A DNA stretch of 64,000 nucleotides from the NCBI RefSeq assembly GCF_000315425.1, contig NZ_JH992922.1, positions 1,855,086 through 1,919,085 of the forward strand. Reading direction: 5' to 3'. A program made the position numbers and the translations under genes. Positions 44,128 through 51,297 of the stretch are shown piece by piece; the first letter of the stretch is position 1; each line of letters begins with the position of its first letter. Source of the DNA: Massilia timonae CCUG 45783 (GTDB lineage: Bacteria > Pseudomonadota > Gammaproteobacteria > Burkholderiales > Burkholderiaceae_D). The notes beneath the pieces were generated by a model that saw only the letters and a program-made list of their open reading frames with translations, made no database searches and was not told where the DNA came from.

Positions 44128-44985
44128 ATGGCAATCCGATCATTGCGTGTCCGTATGTCGGCAGCGCTGCCGACGCTGTGTATGCTGCTGGCCGGGTGTG
44201 AATCGAATCCGCTATACCAAGGGTATTCGGCCGACGCACTGACACTGAACCATTACGAAGACAACCTGGTTACCAAGCTGGTGACGGCGCCCAAAGGCGG
44301 CGGGGAAGCGTTGATCACAAGACCCTGTTTTTCGCGGACCGCCGACGAAGCCTGCACCATCCAGCGCAATCAGATGGTGTCCGCACTGGTCATTGCATCG
44401 GAATATGAATGCCTGGAGCATCGCCGGTCGATCTACGGCCGGGACGCGGCATGGAATATCACGCTCGGTACGATGACCAATCTGTTCGCTGGTGCGGCGT
44501 CAGTGGTCACTTACCAGAAACACCGGCCGATTTTCGCGGCGCTGGCGCTGTTTTCCAACTCCGAGCGCTCGCTGGTGAACGAAACCGTCTACAAGCAGAT
44601 GCTGATTACCGCCGTCGACAAGAAGATCATGGAGCTGCGCGAGCAGAAAATGGTCGCGATCCATGCTTCGCTCAAATTGCCGATGAGCGGCTACAGCGCC
44701 AGCGAAGCCTTGCGCGACGTCGTCCTGTTTCACTCCACGTGCTCGTTCATGACCGGTTTGCAGAAGGCGCTGGAGGAGGGGACGCAGACGTCGGACGAGG
44801 CACGGGCCGCCAAGGCGCGGGAAAGCAGGATCGCACGGTTGAACGCGACGCTGACGACCTTGGACCTTGAGTACAAAAGCAAGAGCGACCCAGATAGAAG
44901 TTCGCCTGCTGGGCTCAAATTAGTAGAAAGAATTAACGCGGTGGCCGATGCGCTGGAGGCGGAAATCATCGCCAAGTCCCCGTGA
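44128..44985 (+). CDS. Hypothetical lipoprotein
   Basis: 285 residues. It has a lipoprotein signal peptide with lipobox LLAGC (Cys about 24), so the mature protein is membrane-anchored. Mature part: several Cys (RPCFSRTADEACTIQ, EYECLEH, FHSTCSFM), one hydrophobic patch (LGTMTNLFAGAASVVTYQK) and a C-terminal helical, coiled-coil-like stretch (LEEGTQTSDEARAAKARESR). AGGGGAGC precedes the ATG. I do not recognise a family. It stands between the polysaccharide operon (divergent) and the crp-like gene (convergent), and its AT-rich promoter suggests horizontal origin or special control. Confidence 0.7.
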   Translation: MAIRSLRVRMSAALPTLCMLLAGCESNPLYQGYSADALTLNHYEDNLVTKLVTAPKGGGEALITRPCFSRTADEACTIQRNQMVSALVIASEYECLEHRRSIYGRDAAWNITLGTMTNLFAGAASVVTYQKHRPIFAALALFSNSERSLVNETVYKQMLITAVDKKIMELREQKMVAIHASLKLPMSGYSASEALRDVVLFHSTCSFMTGLQKALEEGTQTSDEARAAKARESRIARLNATLTTLDLEYKSKSDPDRSSPAGLKLVERINAVADALEAEIIAKSP

Positions 44986-45014
44986 CACCGGCGCCGTGCC
45001 GACGAATCGGCCGG

Positions 45015-45788
45015 TCAAGCGCCCTGCGCCAGCCTCTGCAGCCCATCCGGATCGAGAATAACGAGCCGGTGCGCATCCTTCTGCACGATCCCCTGCTGGG
45101 CCAGCACCAGCAGCGCCCGGGTGACGGTCTCGCGGCTGGTATTGATCATATTGGCGATGTCCTGGTGGGTCGGCAGGTTCTCGACCACGCGCCGCCCATC
45201 CTTGTCCTCGGTCTGCTGCATCAGCGCGATATAGGTGTAGATGCGGCGCGTCGTATTGTTAATGCTGAGCAGGGCGCGGAATTCGGAATCGCGCTGGATC
45301 TTCTGCGCCAGGTGGCCGAGCATCTTGTGCGCCACCGAGGGAGAGTGCGAGAACAGGTGCAGGGCGGTCGAGGCCGGCAAGAAGGCGACCAGCACCTCGG
45401 TGGTGGCGACCACCGAGGCCGAGCGGGTCGAGCCGTTGATCAGGGCGATCTCGCCGAAGAAGTCGCCGGCCGCGAGCATGCGCAGGCCGACCGCGCGCCC
45501 GTCTTCGGTGACGTCGATCACCTGCAGCTGGCCCGACAGCAGGAACAGCAGGGCGTCGCCGGTGCCGCCCTTGTGCAGCACGACCGAGCGCTTCGGGAAG
45601 TGGCGGTAGCGCATCTCGCCCTTGACCTTGATGATTTCTTCGTCGCTCAGGTCCGACAGCAGGGGAATCTTGCGCAGGTGGACCTGGATCTGGCGTTCCT
45701 GGAGCTGGGGCGCGGCCCCGGCGGCCGCCTCGGAAGGCGGCGGCGGAGGGGCGGAGGCGCGGGTGGAAAGCTTGGTGCTGGAACTCAT
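45015..45788 (-). CDS. Crp/Fnr-family regulator with CRP-type recognition helix
   Basis: 257 residues. After a Pro/Ala-rich N-terminal tail of about 35 residues, the cyclic-nucleotide domain (about 45-160) shows the phosphate-binding cassette GDFFGEIALINGSTRSASV with the Glu, Arg and Ser used by CRP to hold cAMP. The C-terminal winged helix has NLPTHQDIANMINTSRETVT RAL, where R-E-x-x-x-R equals the TGTGA-reading residues of E. coli CRP. No Fnr-type Cys cluster is present. It is the last gene of the operon that begins with a class III adenylate cyclase, and TGTGA-N6-TCACA sites lie upstream of the divergent FecR, DUF4214 and type I secretion genes. cAMP as ligand is inferred. Confidence 0.85.
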   Translation of the reverse strand: MSSSTKLSTRASAPPPPPSEAAAGAAPQLQERQIQVHLRKIPLLSDLSDEEIIKVKGEMRYRHFPKRSVVLHKGGTGDALLFLLSGQLQVIDVTEDGRAVGLRMLAAGDFFGEIALINGSTRSASVVATTEVLVAFLPASTALHLFSHSPSVAHKMLGHLAQKIQRDSEFRALLSINNTTRRIYTYIALMQQTEDKDGRRVVENLPTHQDIANMINTSRETVTRALLVLAQQGIVQKDAHRLVILDPDGLQRLAQGA

Positions 45789-45805
45789 CGATTCGTACGG
45801 TCTCG

Positions 45806-46132
45806 TCAAAAATGCCCGGCCATGAGGACGGCCAGTGCGGCGCTGCCGATGCCGGCGGCATTGGCGCCGATATCGCGCCAGCAGAAGCGGCGGTCCGGCA
45901 CCAGCGCCTGCAGGCACTCGATCAGCCAGCCGCCGACCAGCAGGCCGGCCAGCCACCATGCCGCCTCCACGCCGGTCTGCGCGATACGCAGCGCCAGCAC
46001 GGTGAGCAGTGCATAGGCGGCGAAATGCAGGAATTTATCGTTGGGCAGGGGAGGCAACCAGCGGTTCGGCACCAGGCACCCGATGCACAGCCCGAGGGCC
46101 GCGCAGGCAAACAAGATCGCATCCAGGCCCAT
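45806..46132 (-). CDS. VanZ-like small membrane protein
   Basis: 108 residues, four predicted membrane helices. The motif PNDKFLHFAAYALLTVLAL (D-K-x-x-H-x-x-x-Y) and the later ECLQALVPDRRFCWRDIGANAAG (E-x-x-Q, R-x-x-x-x-x-D-x-x-x-N) are the conserved VanZ polar residues. VanZ-like proteins are implicated in envelope stress or teicoplanin resistance, but their activity is unknown. It starts 47 bases after the barrel gene and ends 17 bases before the crp-like gene, so it is in the same operon. Confidence 0.82.
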   Translation of the reverse strand: MGLDAILFACAALGLCIGCLVPNRWLPPLPNDKFLHFAAYALLTVLALRIAQTGVEAAWWLAGLLVGGWLIECLQALVPDRRFCWRDIGANAAGIGSAALAVLMAGHF

Positions 46133-46179
46133 CTCTACCTACCGCTTCTACATTCAGGACAGCGATTGTACTGCCTGCG

Positions 46180-47421
46180 TCAGGGAATATGCCACTGCCA
46201 GCTCAGCTGTAACTGGCGGTTATTGTACTGAAAGAGCGAAATGTTCTCGCGGTTACGTACCGCGCGTGCTTCCAGCACAACACTCTGCTGCTTGCCGATC
46301 GGATAACTCAGCGTGGCGCGCATCACTTGCGTGCGCTGGGCGCGCACCTCGTCGATCAGCAGTTCGGGCGAGTATGGCGTGGCGCTGTTCCAGGTCTGGC
46401 GCGTGTACGCCAGTTCGGCCGTCACGCCCCAGGCGATCGGCTGGCGCAGGTTCAGGCTCAGGTAATTGCCATGGCGGTTGCCGCCCGGCCGGTCGTTGAG
46501 CGCGCGGTCGGTCAGCAGGCCGGCGCTGACGTTGGTGCTGAACGATCCCGTGTGGTGGCTGAGCAGGACGCGGGCCTCGAACATGCTTGAATCGAAGGCG
46601 TCCAGGCTGGCATAGTCGTTGCGGGTGGCGGCGCCGATCAGGTGCAGCTGGGTGCGCGGCGGCAACGGCAGGGGCGGGGTCACCCGTACCTGGGCCTGGG
46701 CCTGGCGCTGGTACAGGTGGCCGCCCATGCCGGACACGCCCAGCGAACCGGTGGTGCGCAGCAGCCACTGCCTGAAGCGCCAGGGCGATTCGACGCCGGC
46801 ATACAGCGCCGCGGTATCGTAGTCGCGCAACTGGTCATAGCGCCGGCCCTGGAATTGCAGGAAACCCAGGGTGCCGTTGGCGGTCACGTCGCGCACGTAG
46901 TCGGCGCTCACTTGCGTGTACTGGTCGCGCTTGGGCAGGAAGTCTTCCAGCAGCGGCAGTTCGACCGCGCCATCCGGGCCTTCGACGATGAAGGACGAAT
47001 TGCTGGCGCCCTGGTTGACGTTGTCGTCCACGCCGCGGGTGAGGCTGATCGCGGTGGAACTGGCCGGGGTCCAGCTCACGCAGCCGGTGTCGCGCGCCTC
47101 GGCGATCAGTTCCAGGATTTCACGCCGCGGGTTGAAACGGGTCTCGACGCTGGCGAACAGGCGCTCGGCCTCGTCGCCCTGGCCCAGGCTGCACTGGATC
47201 AGCGCCAGGTCGAGCCAGGCGCCGGCGTGCTGCGGCACCATGCCGATCAGGCGCGTCATCTGTGCCGAGGCGTCGTTCTTGCGGCCTTCGGCCAGCGATT
47301 GCAGGGCTTCCTGGTACAGCGCTTCTTCCGGTCCGGCGTCGGGCGCCGGGGCGTCGGACTGGGCCAGCGCCCAGCAGGGCGCCAGCGCCAGCGCCAGGCA
47401 GGCGGACAGGCGCGCGCTCAT
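46180..47421 (-). CDS. Outer-membrane barrel protein with periplasmic TPR-like N-terminus
   Basis: 413 residues with a signal peptide (SARLSACLALALAPCWALAQ). Residues 30-110 form helical repeats of TPR type (EEALYQEALQSLAEGRKNDA, then AWLDLALIQCSLGQGDEAER). From about 120 to the end, alternating amphipathic strands with aromatic ends (YTQVSADYVRDVTANGTLGF, YLSLNLRQPIAWGVTAELAY) and a final LQLSWQWHI strand indicate a beta-barrel. Two Cys (QCSLG, TGCVSW) may form a disulfide. It overlaps the end of the CHASE2 cyclase gene as ATGA, indicating coupled translation; it may present or export a signal or polymer related to that sensor. Confidence 0.75.
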   Translation of the reverse strand: MSARLSACLALALAPCWALAQSDAPAPDAGPEEALYQEALQSLAEGRKNDASAQMTRLIGMVPQHAGAWLDLALIQCSLGQGDEAERLFASVETRFNPRREILELIAEARDTGCVSWTPASSTAISLTRGVDDNVNQGASNSSFIVEGPDGAVELPLLEDFLPKRDQYTQVSADYVRDVTANGTLGFLQFQGRRYDQLRDYDTAALYAGVESPWRFRQWLLRTTGSLGVSGMGGHLYQRQAQAQVRVTPPLPLPPRTQLHLIGAATRNDYASLDAFDSSMFEARVLLSHHTGSFSTNVSAGLLTDRALNDRPGGNRHGNYLSLNLRQPIAWGVTAELAYTRQTWNSATPYSPELLIDEVRAQRTQVMRATLSYPIGKQQSVVLEARAVRNRENISLFQYNNRQLQLSWQWHIP

Positions 47422-49346
47422 GCCGGCGCTCCCGGGGTGAGGTGGGCGCGGCTGCGCAGGTCGGAACGCGGCTGATCCGCAGTGATATCGAGGGTAAACA
47501 GAGGAGTTGCTCTTTCCTTGCCACGCAAGAGACGCTCGCCCAGGGCGAGAAAACGATGGCGCCGGCTGCGCTCGACCGTGCCGGGTCCGATGATGACGTC
47601 ATGCGAAAAATCGCGCGCCACCTGTTCCAGGCGGGCGGCGGTGTTGACGCTGTCGCCGACCGCAGTATAAATGCTGCGGAACGAAGTGCCAAAGTCGCCC
47701 GCCATGGCGGCGCCGCTTTCGATGCCGATGCGCACCCGCAGCGGCTTGTGGCCGCGCGCCACGCGCGCGGCGCTGAGGGCGGCCACGCGGCGCGTCATCT
47801 CGTGGGCGGCGTCCAGCGCCAGGTCGGCGTGCTGCTCGAGCGGCAGCGGCGCGCCCCAGAAGGCCATCATGCCGTCGCCCGTGTACTTGTCGAGGGTGCC
47901 CTGGTGGGCGATCACGGGGCCGGTCAGGCAGTCGAGGAAGTCGCGCGTCAGGGTCGCTGCCTCTTCCACCGGCAGGGTCTCGACCTGGCTGGTATAGCCC
48001 TCCATGTCGGCCACCAGCGTGGTGACGTCGCGCCGGCGCGGCCGCAGCGGATCGTTCTCCTCGCTGCGCAGCAGTTGCTCGACCACGGCCGGCGCCACGT
48101 ACTGGCGCAGGGTCTGCAGCAGATGGCGCGAACGGCGCTGGGCCAGCTGCCACTGGTAGGGCACGGCCACCGCCAGCAGGAACAGGTTGGTGCCAAGCGG
48201 GCCGACCGGCGCGAACACCGGGTCGTGCGGCGCCGCCGCATAGGCGACCAGGAGCCACAGCGCCGAACTGGCGCCCAGCAGGGCCACGCCGGCGGCGGCC
48301 GACAGGCGCGGGAACAGCAGGGTGCAGGCCACGCTCGAGCCCAGCGCGAACAGGCAGGCGATCAGGCGCCCCGGCCAGGGCGCGGGCAGCGTGCCCTGCT
48401 GGCGGTCGAGCAGGGCGGACAGGATCGTGGCCTGCACGCCCAGGCCCGGCCGGTTGGCGGCAAGCGGAGTGGAAACGCGGTCGCCCATGCCCAGCGAGGA
48501 CGAGCCGACCAGCACCAGGCGGCCGCTGGCGCTCTCGGGGACGATGCGCTGCTCGAGGATGTCGGCGGCGCTCACCACGGTATAGGCGCGCCAGTCGCGC
48601 CGGTAGGGGATGCGCATCAGGCCGGTGTCGTCCAGCGCCAGCGGCGCCTGGCCGGTGCAGCAGTTGACCAGGGCCAGCCCCAGCGCCGGGTAGGCCTGGC
48701 CGCCGAAGCGGGTGACCAGGGGCACGTGGCGCAGGGCGCCGTCGGGATCGGGAATGAAGCCGATCGCGCCGATATGGGGCGCCGCGGCCAGCGCGGGGTA
48801 GTTGCCGATATAGCCGGTGGCCGGCACGCCGCCCGCATAGCCTTTGACCGCGCCGCCCAGCTTGCCGTCGAGGACGGGCTGGGGCCGGTTGCCGGCGAAA
48901 TCGAAGTCGAAGGCCTGGGCCGGCACCAGCGGACCGTGGGCGGCCAGCAGCGCCAGGCGGGCATCGCCCGGCGCGTCGGTGGGCGCCGGCAGCAGGATGT
49001 CGAGCGCCACGCCGCGCGCGGCGTAATTGGCGAGCAGGATTTCGACCAGGTGGGCCAGGCGCTCGCGCGGCCAGGGCCAGGGGCCGAGTTCGGTCAGCGA
49101 GGCTTCGTCGATGTCGACCACCAGGATGCGCGGCTCGGGGGCATCGCTCACCTGCAGCCGCAGGAAAGCGTCGCGCAGCCATTCGTTGGGTAGAAACGAC
49201 ACCTGGTTGAGCGCAACCCGCATCCAGCTGTTGTCGGAAAGCGACAAAGGAGCCTGGATACCGTATTGCGACCATACGGTCACGGCGAAGGCAAGCGCAG
49301 CGATGACCCAGCGGCCGCGGGGTCGTGCTTGTGTTCTCGGGTCAGC
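47418..49346 (-). CDS. CHASE2-domain class III adenylate cyclase
   Basis: About 642 residues. TM1 (VIAALAFAVTVWSQYGI) is followed by a periplasmic CHASE2 sensor (about 45-300, PRILVVDIDEASLTELGPWPW, RGVALDILLPAP, GRLVLVGSSSLGMGD). Three membrane helices follow (about 330-400). The catalytic domain (about 445-620) has both metal Asp residues (LVADMEGYT and DKYTGDGMMAFWG, also with the substrate Lys) and VGDSVNTAARLE with the transition-state Asn and Arg, so an active cAMP-forming enzyme is expected. GTG 49346 is chosen because a TATACT box (49402-49397) would place the transcript start at about 49390; TTG 49397 is the longer alternative. It is the first gene of the operon ending in the crp-like gene. 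Confidence 0.87.
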   Translation of the reverse strand, partial: ADPRTQARPRGRWVIAALAFAVTVWSQYGIQAPLSLSDNSWMRVALNQVSFLPNEWLRDAFLRLQVSDAPEPRILVVDIDEASLTELGPWPWPRERLAHLVEILLANYAARGVALDILLPAPTDAPGDARLALLAAHGPLVPAQAFDFDFAGNRPQPVLDGKLGGAVKGYAGGVPATGYIGNYPALAAAPHIGAIGFIPDPDGALRHVPLVTRFGGQAYPALGLALVNCCTGQAPLALDDTGLMRIPYRRDWRAYTVVSAADILEQRIVPESASGRLVLVGSSSLGMGDRVSTPLAANRPGLGVQATILSALLDRQQGTLPAPWPGRLIACLFALGSSVACTLLFPRLSAAAGVALLGASSALWLLVAYAAAPHDPVFAPVGPLGTNLFLLAVAVPYQWQLAQRRSRHLLQTLRQYVAPAVVEQLLRSEENDPLRPRRRDVTTLVADMEGYTSQVETLPVEEAATLTRDFLDCLTGPVIAHQGTLDKYTGDGMMAFWGAPLPLEQHADLALDAAHEMTRRVAALSAARVARGHKPLRVRIGIESGAAMAGDFGTSFRSIYTAVGDSVNTAARLEQVARDFSHDVIIGPGTVERSRRHRFLALGERLLRGKERATPLFTLDITADQPRSDLRSRAHLTPGAPA

Positions 49347-49488
49347 CACGCACTGCGCTCTTGAAATGGATGGGTCGGTCGTCGGAAAAGTGATCAAGTA
49401 TAACGTTAGGGTTGCCCGATTGCATTGTTTTTATTGAAATGTCACGAACTGTATCCCCGATGGGTAGCCGAGGGTCTTTGCGCTAAAA

Positions 49489-49504
49489 TGTGATAGTTGT
49501 CACA
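49489..49504 (+). promoter_or_regulatory. CRP-type site in the cyclase/FecR divergent promoter
   Basis: TGTGATAGTTGTCACA is a perfect TGTGA-N6-TCACA palindrome. Its centre is about 42 bases before the start implied by a TACAGT -10 box (49527-49532) for the FecR gene, the class II activation position. It also lies about 106 bases upstream of the cyclase start site, so autoregulation of the cyclase is possible. Confidence 0.75.
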
Positions 49505-49553
49505 GAACCCTGTCTTGACGGCAAGGTACAGTGAAAGCGAAAGGGGACCCATC

Positions 49554-50921
49554 TTGCAAAAATTACTCATCACCGCAACGCTCGCATGCGCGGCGCAGTT
49601 CGCCCATGCCGCCGACGCGGGCAAGATCATTTTCGTCGCCGGGGCCGCCAAGGCCGGCGACCGTCCCGCCGTGGAAGGCAGCCAGGTGCAGGAAGGGCAG
49701 ATGCTCAGCACCGGCGCGGATGGCTATATCTATGTGAAGACGGCCGACAACGGCCTGTTCATCCTGCGGCCGCAGACCGAGGCGCGCATCGTCACCTACC
49801 GCATCGACCAGCGCAACCCGGCCAACACCCGCGTCAAGTTCGAGCTGATCAAGGGCACGGCGCGCAGCAAGTCGGGCGAGGCGGTCAAGCACGCGCGCCA
49901 GAACTTCCGCTTCAATACGCCGGTCGCGGCCATTGGCGTGCGCGGCACCGATTTCACCGTCGTCACCGACAACGACACCTCGCGCATCTCGGTGTTCTCG
50001 GGCGGCGTGGTGGTGAGCGGCTTTGCCGGCGCTTGCCGTCCGGACGGGGCCGGACCGTGCGAAGGCGCGACCAGCCGTGAACTGAGCGCGGCCCAGCGCG
50101 GCCAGCTGGTGCAGGTGACGCGCGGGCAGGCGGCGCAGGTGGTCGAGGAAAGCGCGCCTGGCGCCGGTCATCCGGCGCCCGCGCGTCCGGACGAGCCGCT
50201 GAGCAAGAATGACGGCGACGAGGCGAAGGTCAGCGTCGAGGTGGCGAAGAACCTCGGACTGAATACGGCCATCGATGCGGTCGTGAAGCCGGGGCCCGGC
50301 ATTCCCATCGACCCGGGCACGGGCAATCCCGGCACTGGAACGCCGGTGCCGGTCCCTGAGGATCCGGTCGTCAAGCCGCCGGTGGTCGTGGTGCCGGAAC
50401 TCCCGGAGCGCCAGGCCATCTGGGGCCGCTGGCAACAGGTCGGCCTGTCGGCGCCGACGCTGGATTATTCGGCCGAAGGGAAAAAGAACGAGCTGATCGC
50501 GCTGAACGGTTATTTCGCGCTATTTCGCACGCCTGGCAAGGAATATGTCGCGCCGAATAACGGCGTCATCGGATTCAGTTTGCGCGGCAGCGAGGCTTAT
50601 CTCATTACGGAATATGGCGGCGGTGCGGTAACCACCAGTAAGGCGAGCCTGGCGAATGGCGTGCTCAACGTCGATTTCGGCAAACGCAGTTTCATGACCG
50701 GGATGGACGTGATTACCAAGGACGATACCGTCAGGATGCGTGGCGAGGGCACGGTGACCGCCGATGGCCGCATGTACGGCAGCGCCGATGGCCGCCGTGG
50801 CTACCTCAACCTGCAGGGCCTGCTGAGCAACGAGCGTGGACCGTCGGGCAGCGCCGCGACGATTTTCGACGGACGGATCGACGACCACAGGACCGTGAAC
50901 GGCGCCGCCACCTGGCGTTGA
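49554..50921 (+). CDS. Secreted FecR-domain protein
   Basis: 455 residues. The signal peptide (QKLLITATLACAAQFAHAAD) leads to a FecR domain (about 25-140, GDRPAVEGSQVQEGQMLSTG, then FILRPQTEARIVTYRID and FNTPVAAIGVRGTDFTV). A Gly/Pro-rich linker (about 255-290, PGTGNPGTGTPVPVPEDP) joins a strand-rich C-terminal domain of about 160 residues (IWGRWQQVG, NNGVIGFSLRG, YLNLQGLLSN) of unknown type. Unlike sensor FecR proteins, it has no cytoplasmic anti-sigma part and is predicted to be exported. The TTG at 49554 is chosen because AAAGGGGA sits 7 bases before it and the signal peptide starts there. It is divergent from the cyclase operon with a CRP-type site between. Confidence 0.82.
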   Translation: MQKLLITATLACAAQFAHAADAGKIIFVAGAAKAGDRPAVEGSQVQEGQMLSTGADGYIYVKTADNGLFILRPQTEARIVTYRIDQRNPANTRVKFELIKGTARSKSGEAVKHARQNFRFNTPVAAIGVRGTDFTVVTDNDTSRISVFSGGVVVSGFAGACRPDGAGPCEGATSRELSAAQRGQLVQVTRGQAAQVVEESAPGAGHPAPARPDEPLSKNDGDEAKVSVEVAKNLGLNTAIDAVVKPGPGIPIDPGTGNPGTGTPVPVPEDPVVKPPVVVVPELPERQAIWGRWQQVGLSAPTLDYSAEGKKNELIALNGYFALFRTPGKEYVAPNNGVIGFSLRGSEAYLITEYGGGAVTTSKASLANGVLNVDFGKRSFMTGMDVITKDDTVRMRGEGTVTADGRMYGSADGRRGYLNLQGLLSNERGPSGSAATIFDGRIDDHRTVNGAATWR

Positions 50922-50945
50922 ATCCGTATTAATGAGTTAATCGCG

Positions 50946-50977
50946 AAAACCCCGGAGATTCCGGGGTTTTTTATTTT
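50946..50977 (+). terminator. Rho-independent terminator of the FecR gene
   Basis: A perfect 10-bp stem aaaaccccgg / ccggggtttt (50946-50955 and 50961-50970) with a 5-base loop and a following T-rich run lies 25 bases after the stop. Confidence 0.9.
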
Positions 50978-51163
50978 CCGCATATCCATATGAGGTATAC
51001 GCCGCATCCATGGAATACATATGGATGAGATGTGGGCGGATGGGCGGCTGATTCAGTGAAACCTGTTTTTATTGTGAGAATCTTAGAGAATTGCCGGGGG
51101 AAATGCCGGGGGCGGATGAATTTGTCCTGATTCTGTAAATTTTTCTGGAAACTTTGTCAGTTA
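50978..51163 (+). other. Spacer with inverted and direct repeats upstream of the first DUF4214 promoter
   Basis: Contains an inverted repeat ATCCATATG (50984-50992) / CATATGGAT (51019-51027), a direct repeat of tgccggggg (51092-51100, 51105-51113), and the conserved TGGAAACTTT block at 51146-51155 just before the CRP-type site. No coding frame is credible. The repeats may bind regulators. Confidence 0.4.
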
Positions 51164-51213
51164 TGTGACGGCCATCACACAACACATGAGTCCGCTTCTG
51201 TCATGATGCGGTC
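51146..51213 (+). promoter_or_regulatory. CRP-dependent promoter of the first DUF4214 gene
   Basis: TGTGACGGCCATCACA (51164-51179) is a perfect CRP-type palindrome. A block TGGAAACTTT lies 18 bases (start to start) upstream, and CTGTCATGAT, a plausible extended -10, lies about 30 bases after the centre, placing the site near -41.5. The whole layout is repeated, with the same spacing, in front of the second DUF4214 gene. Confidence 0.75.
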
Positions 51214-51263
51214 CGTTGGGCTTACAGGGGTGCACGGCACTCTTGCAATATTGAATCAACACT

Positions 51264-51278
51264 ATCGATCGATCGATC
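51264..51278 (+). repeat. ATCG tetranucleotide repeat in the leader of the first DUF4214 gene
   Basis: Three and a half units of ATCG lie about 20 bases before the ATG, just ahead of the TTTGGAG ribosome site. It is short, but self-complementary (GATC) and so could pair and affect translation. Confidence 0.5.
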
Positions 51279-51297
51279 TATCTTTTTGGAGTTATAC

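Noticed and set aside
51264..51278. Phase-variable simple sequence repeat
   Set aside because: The ATCG run has only three to four units and is outside the coding region, too short to claim phase variation without data from other isolates.
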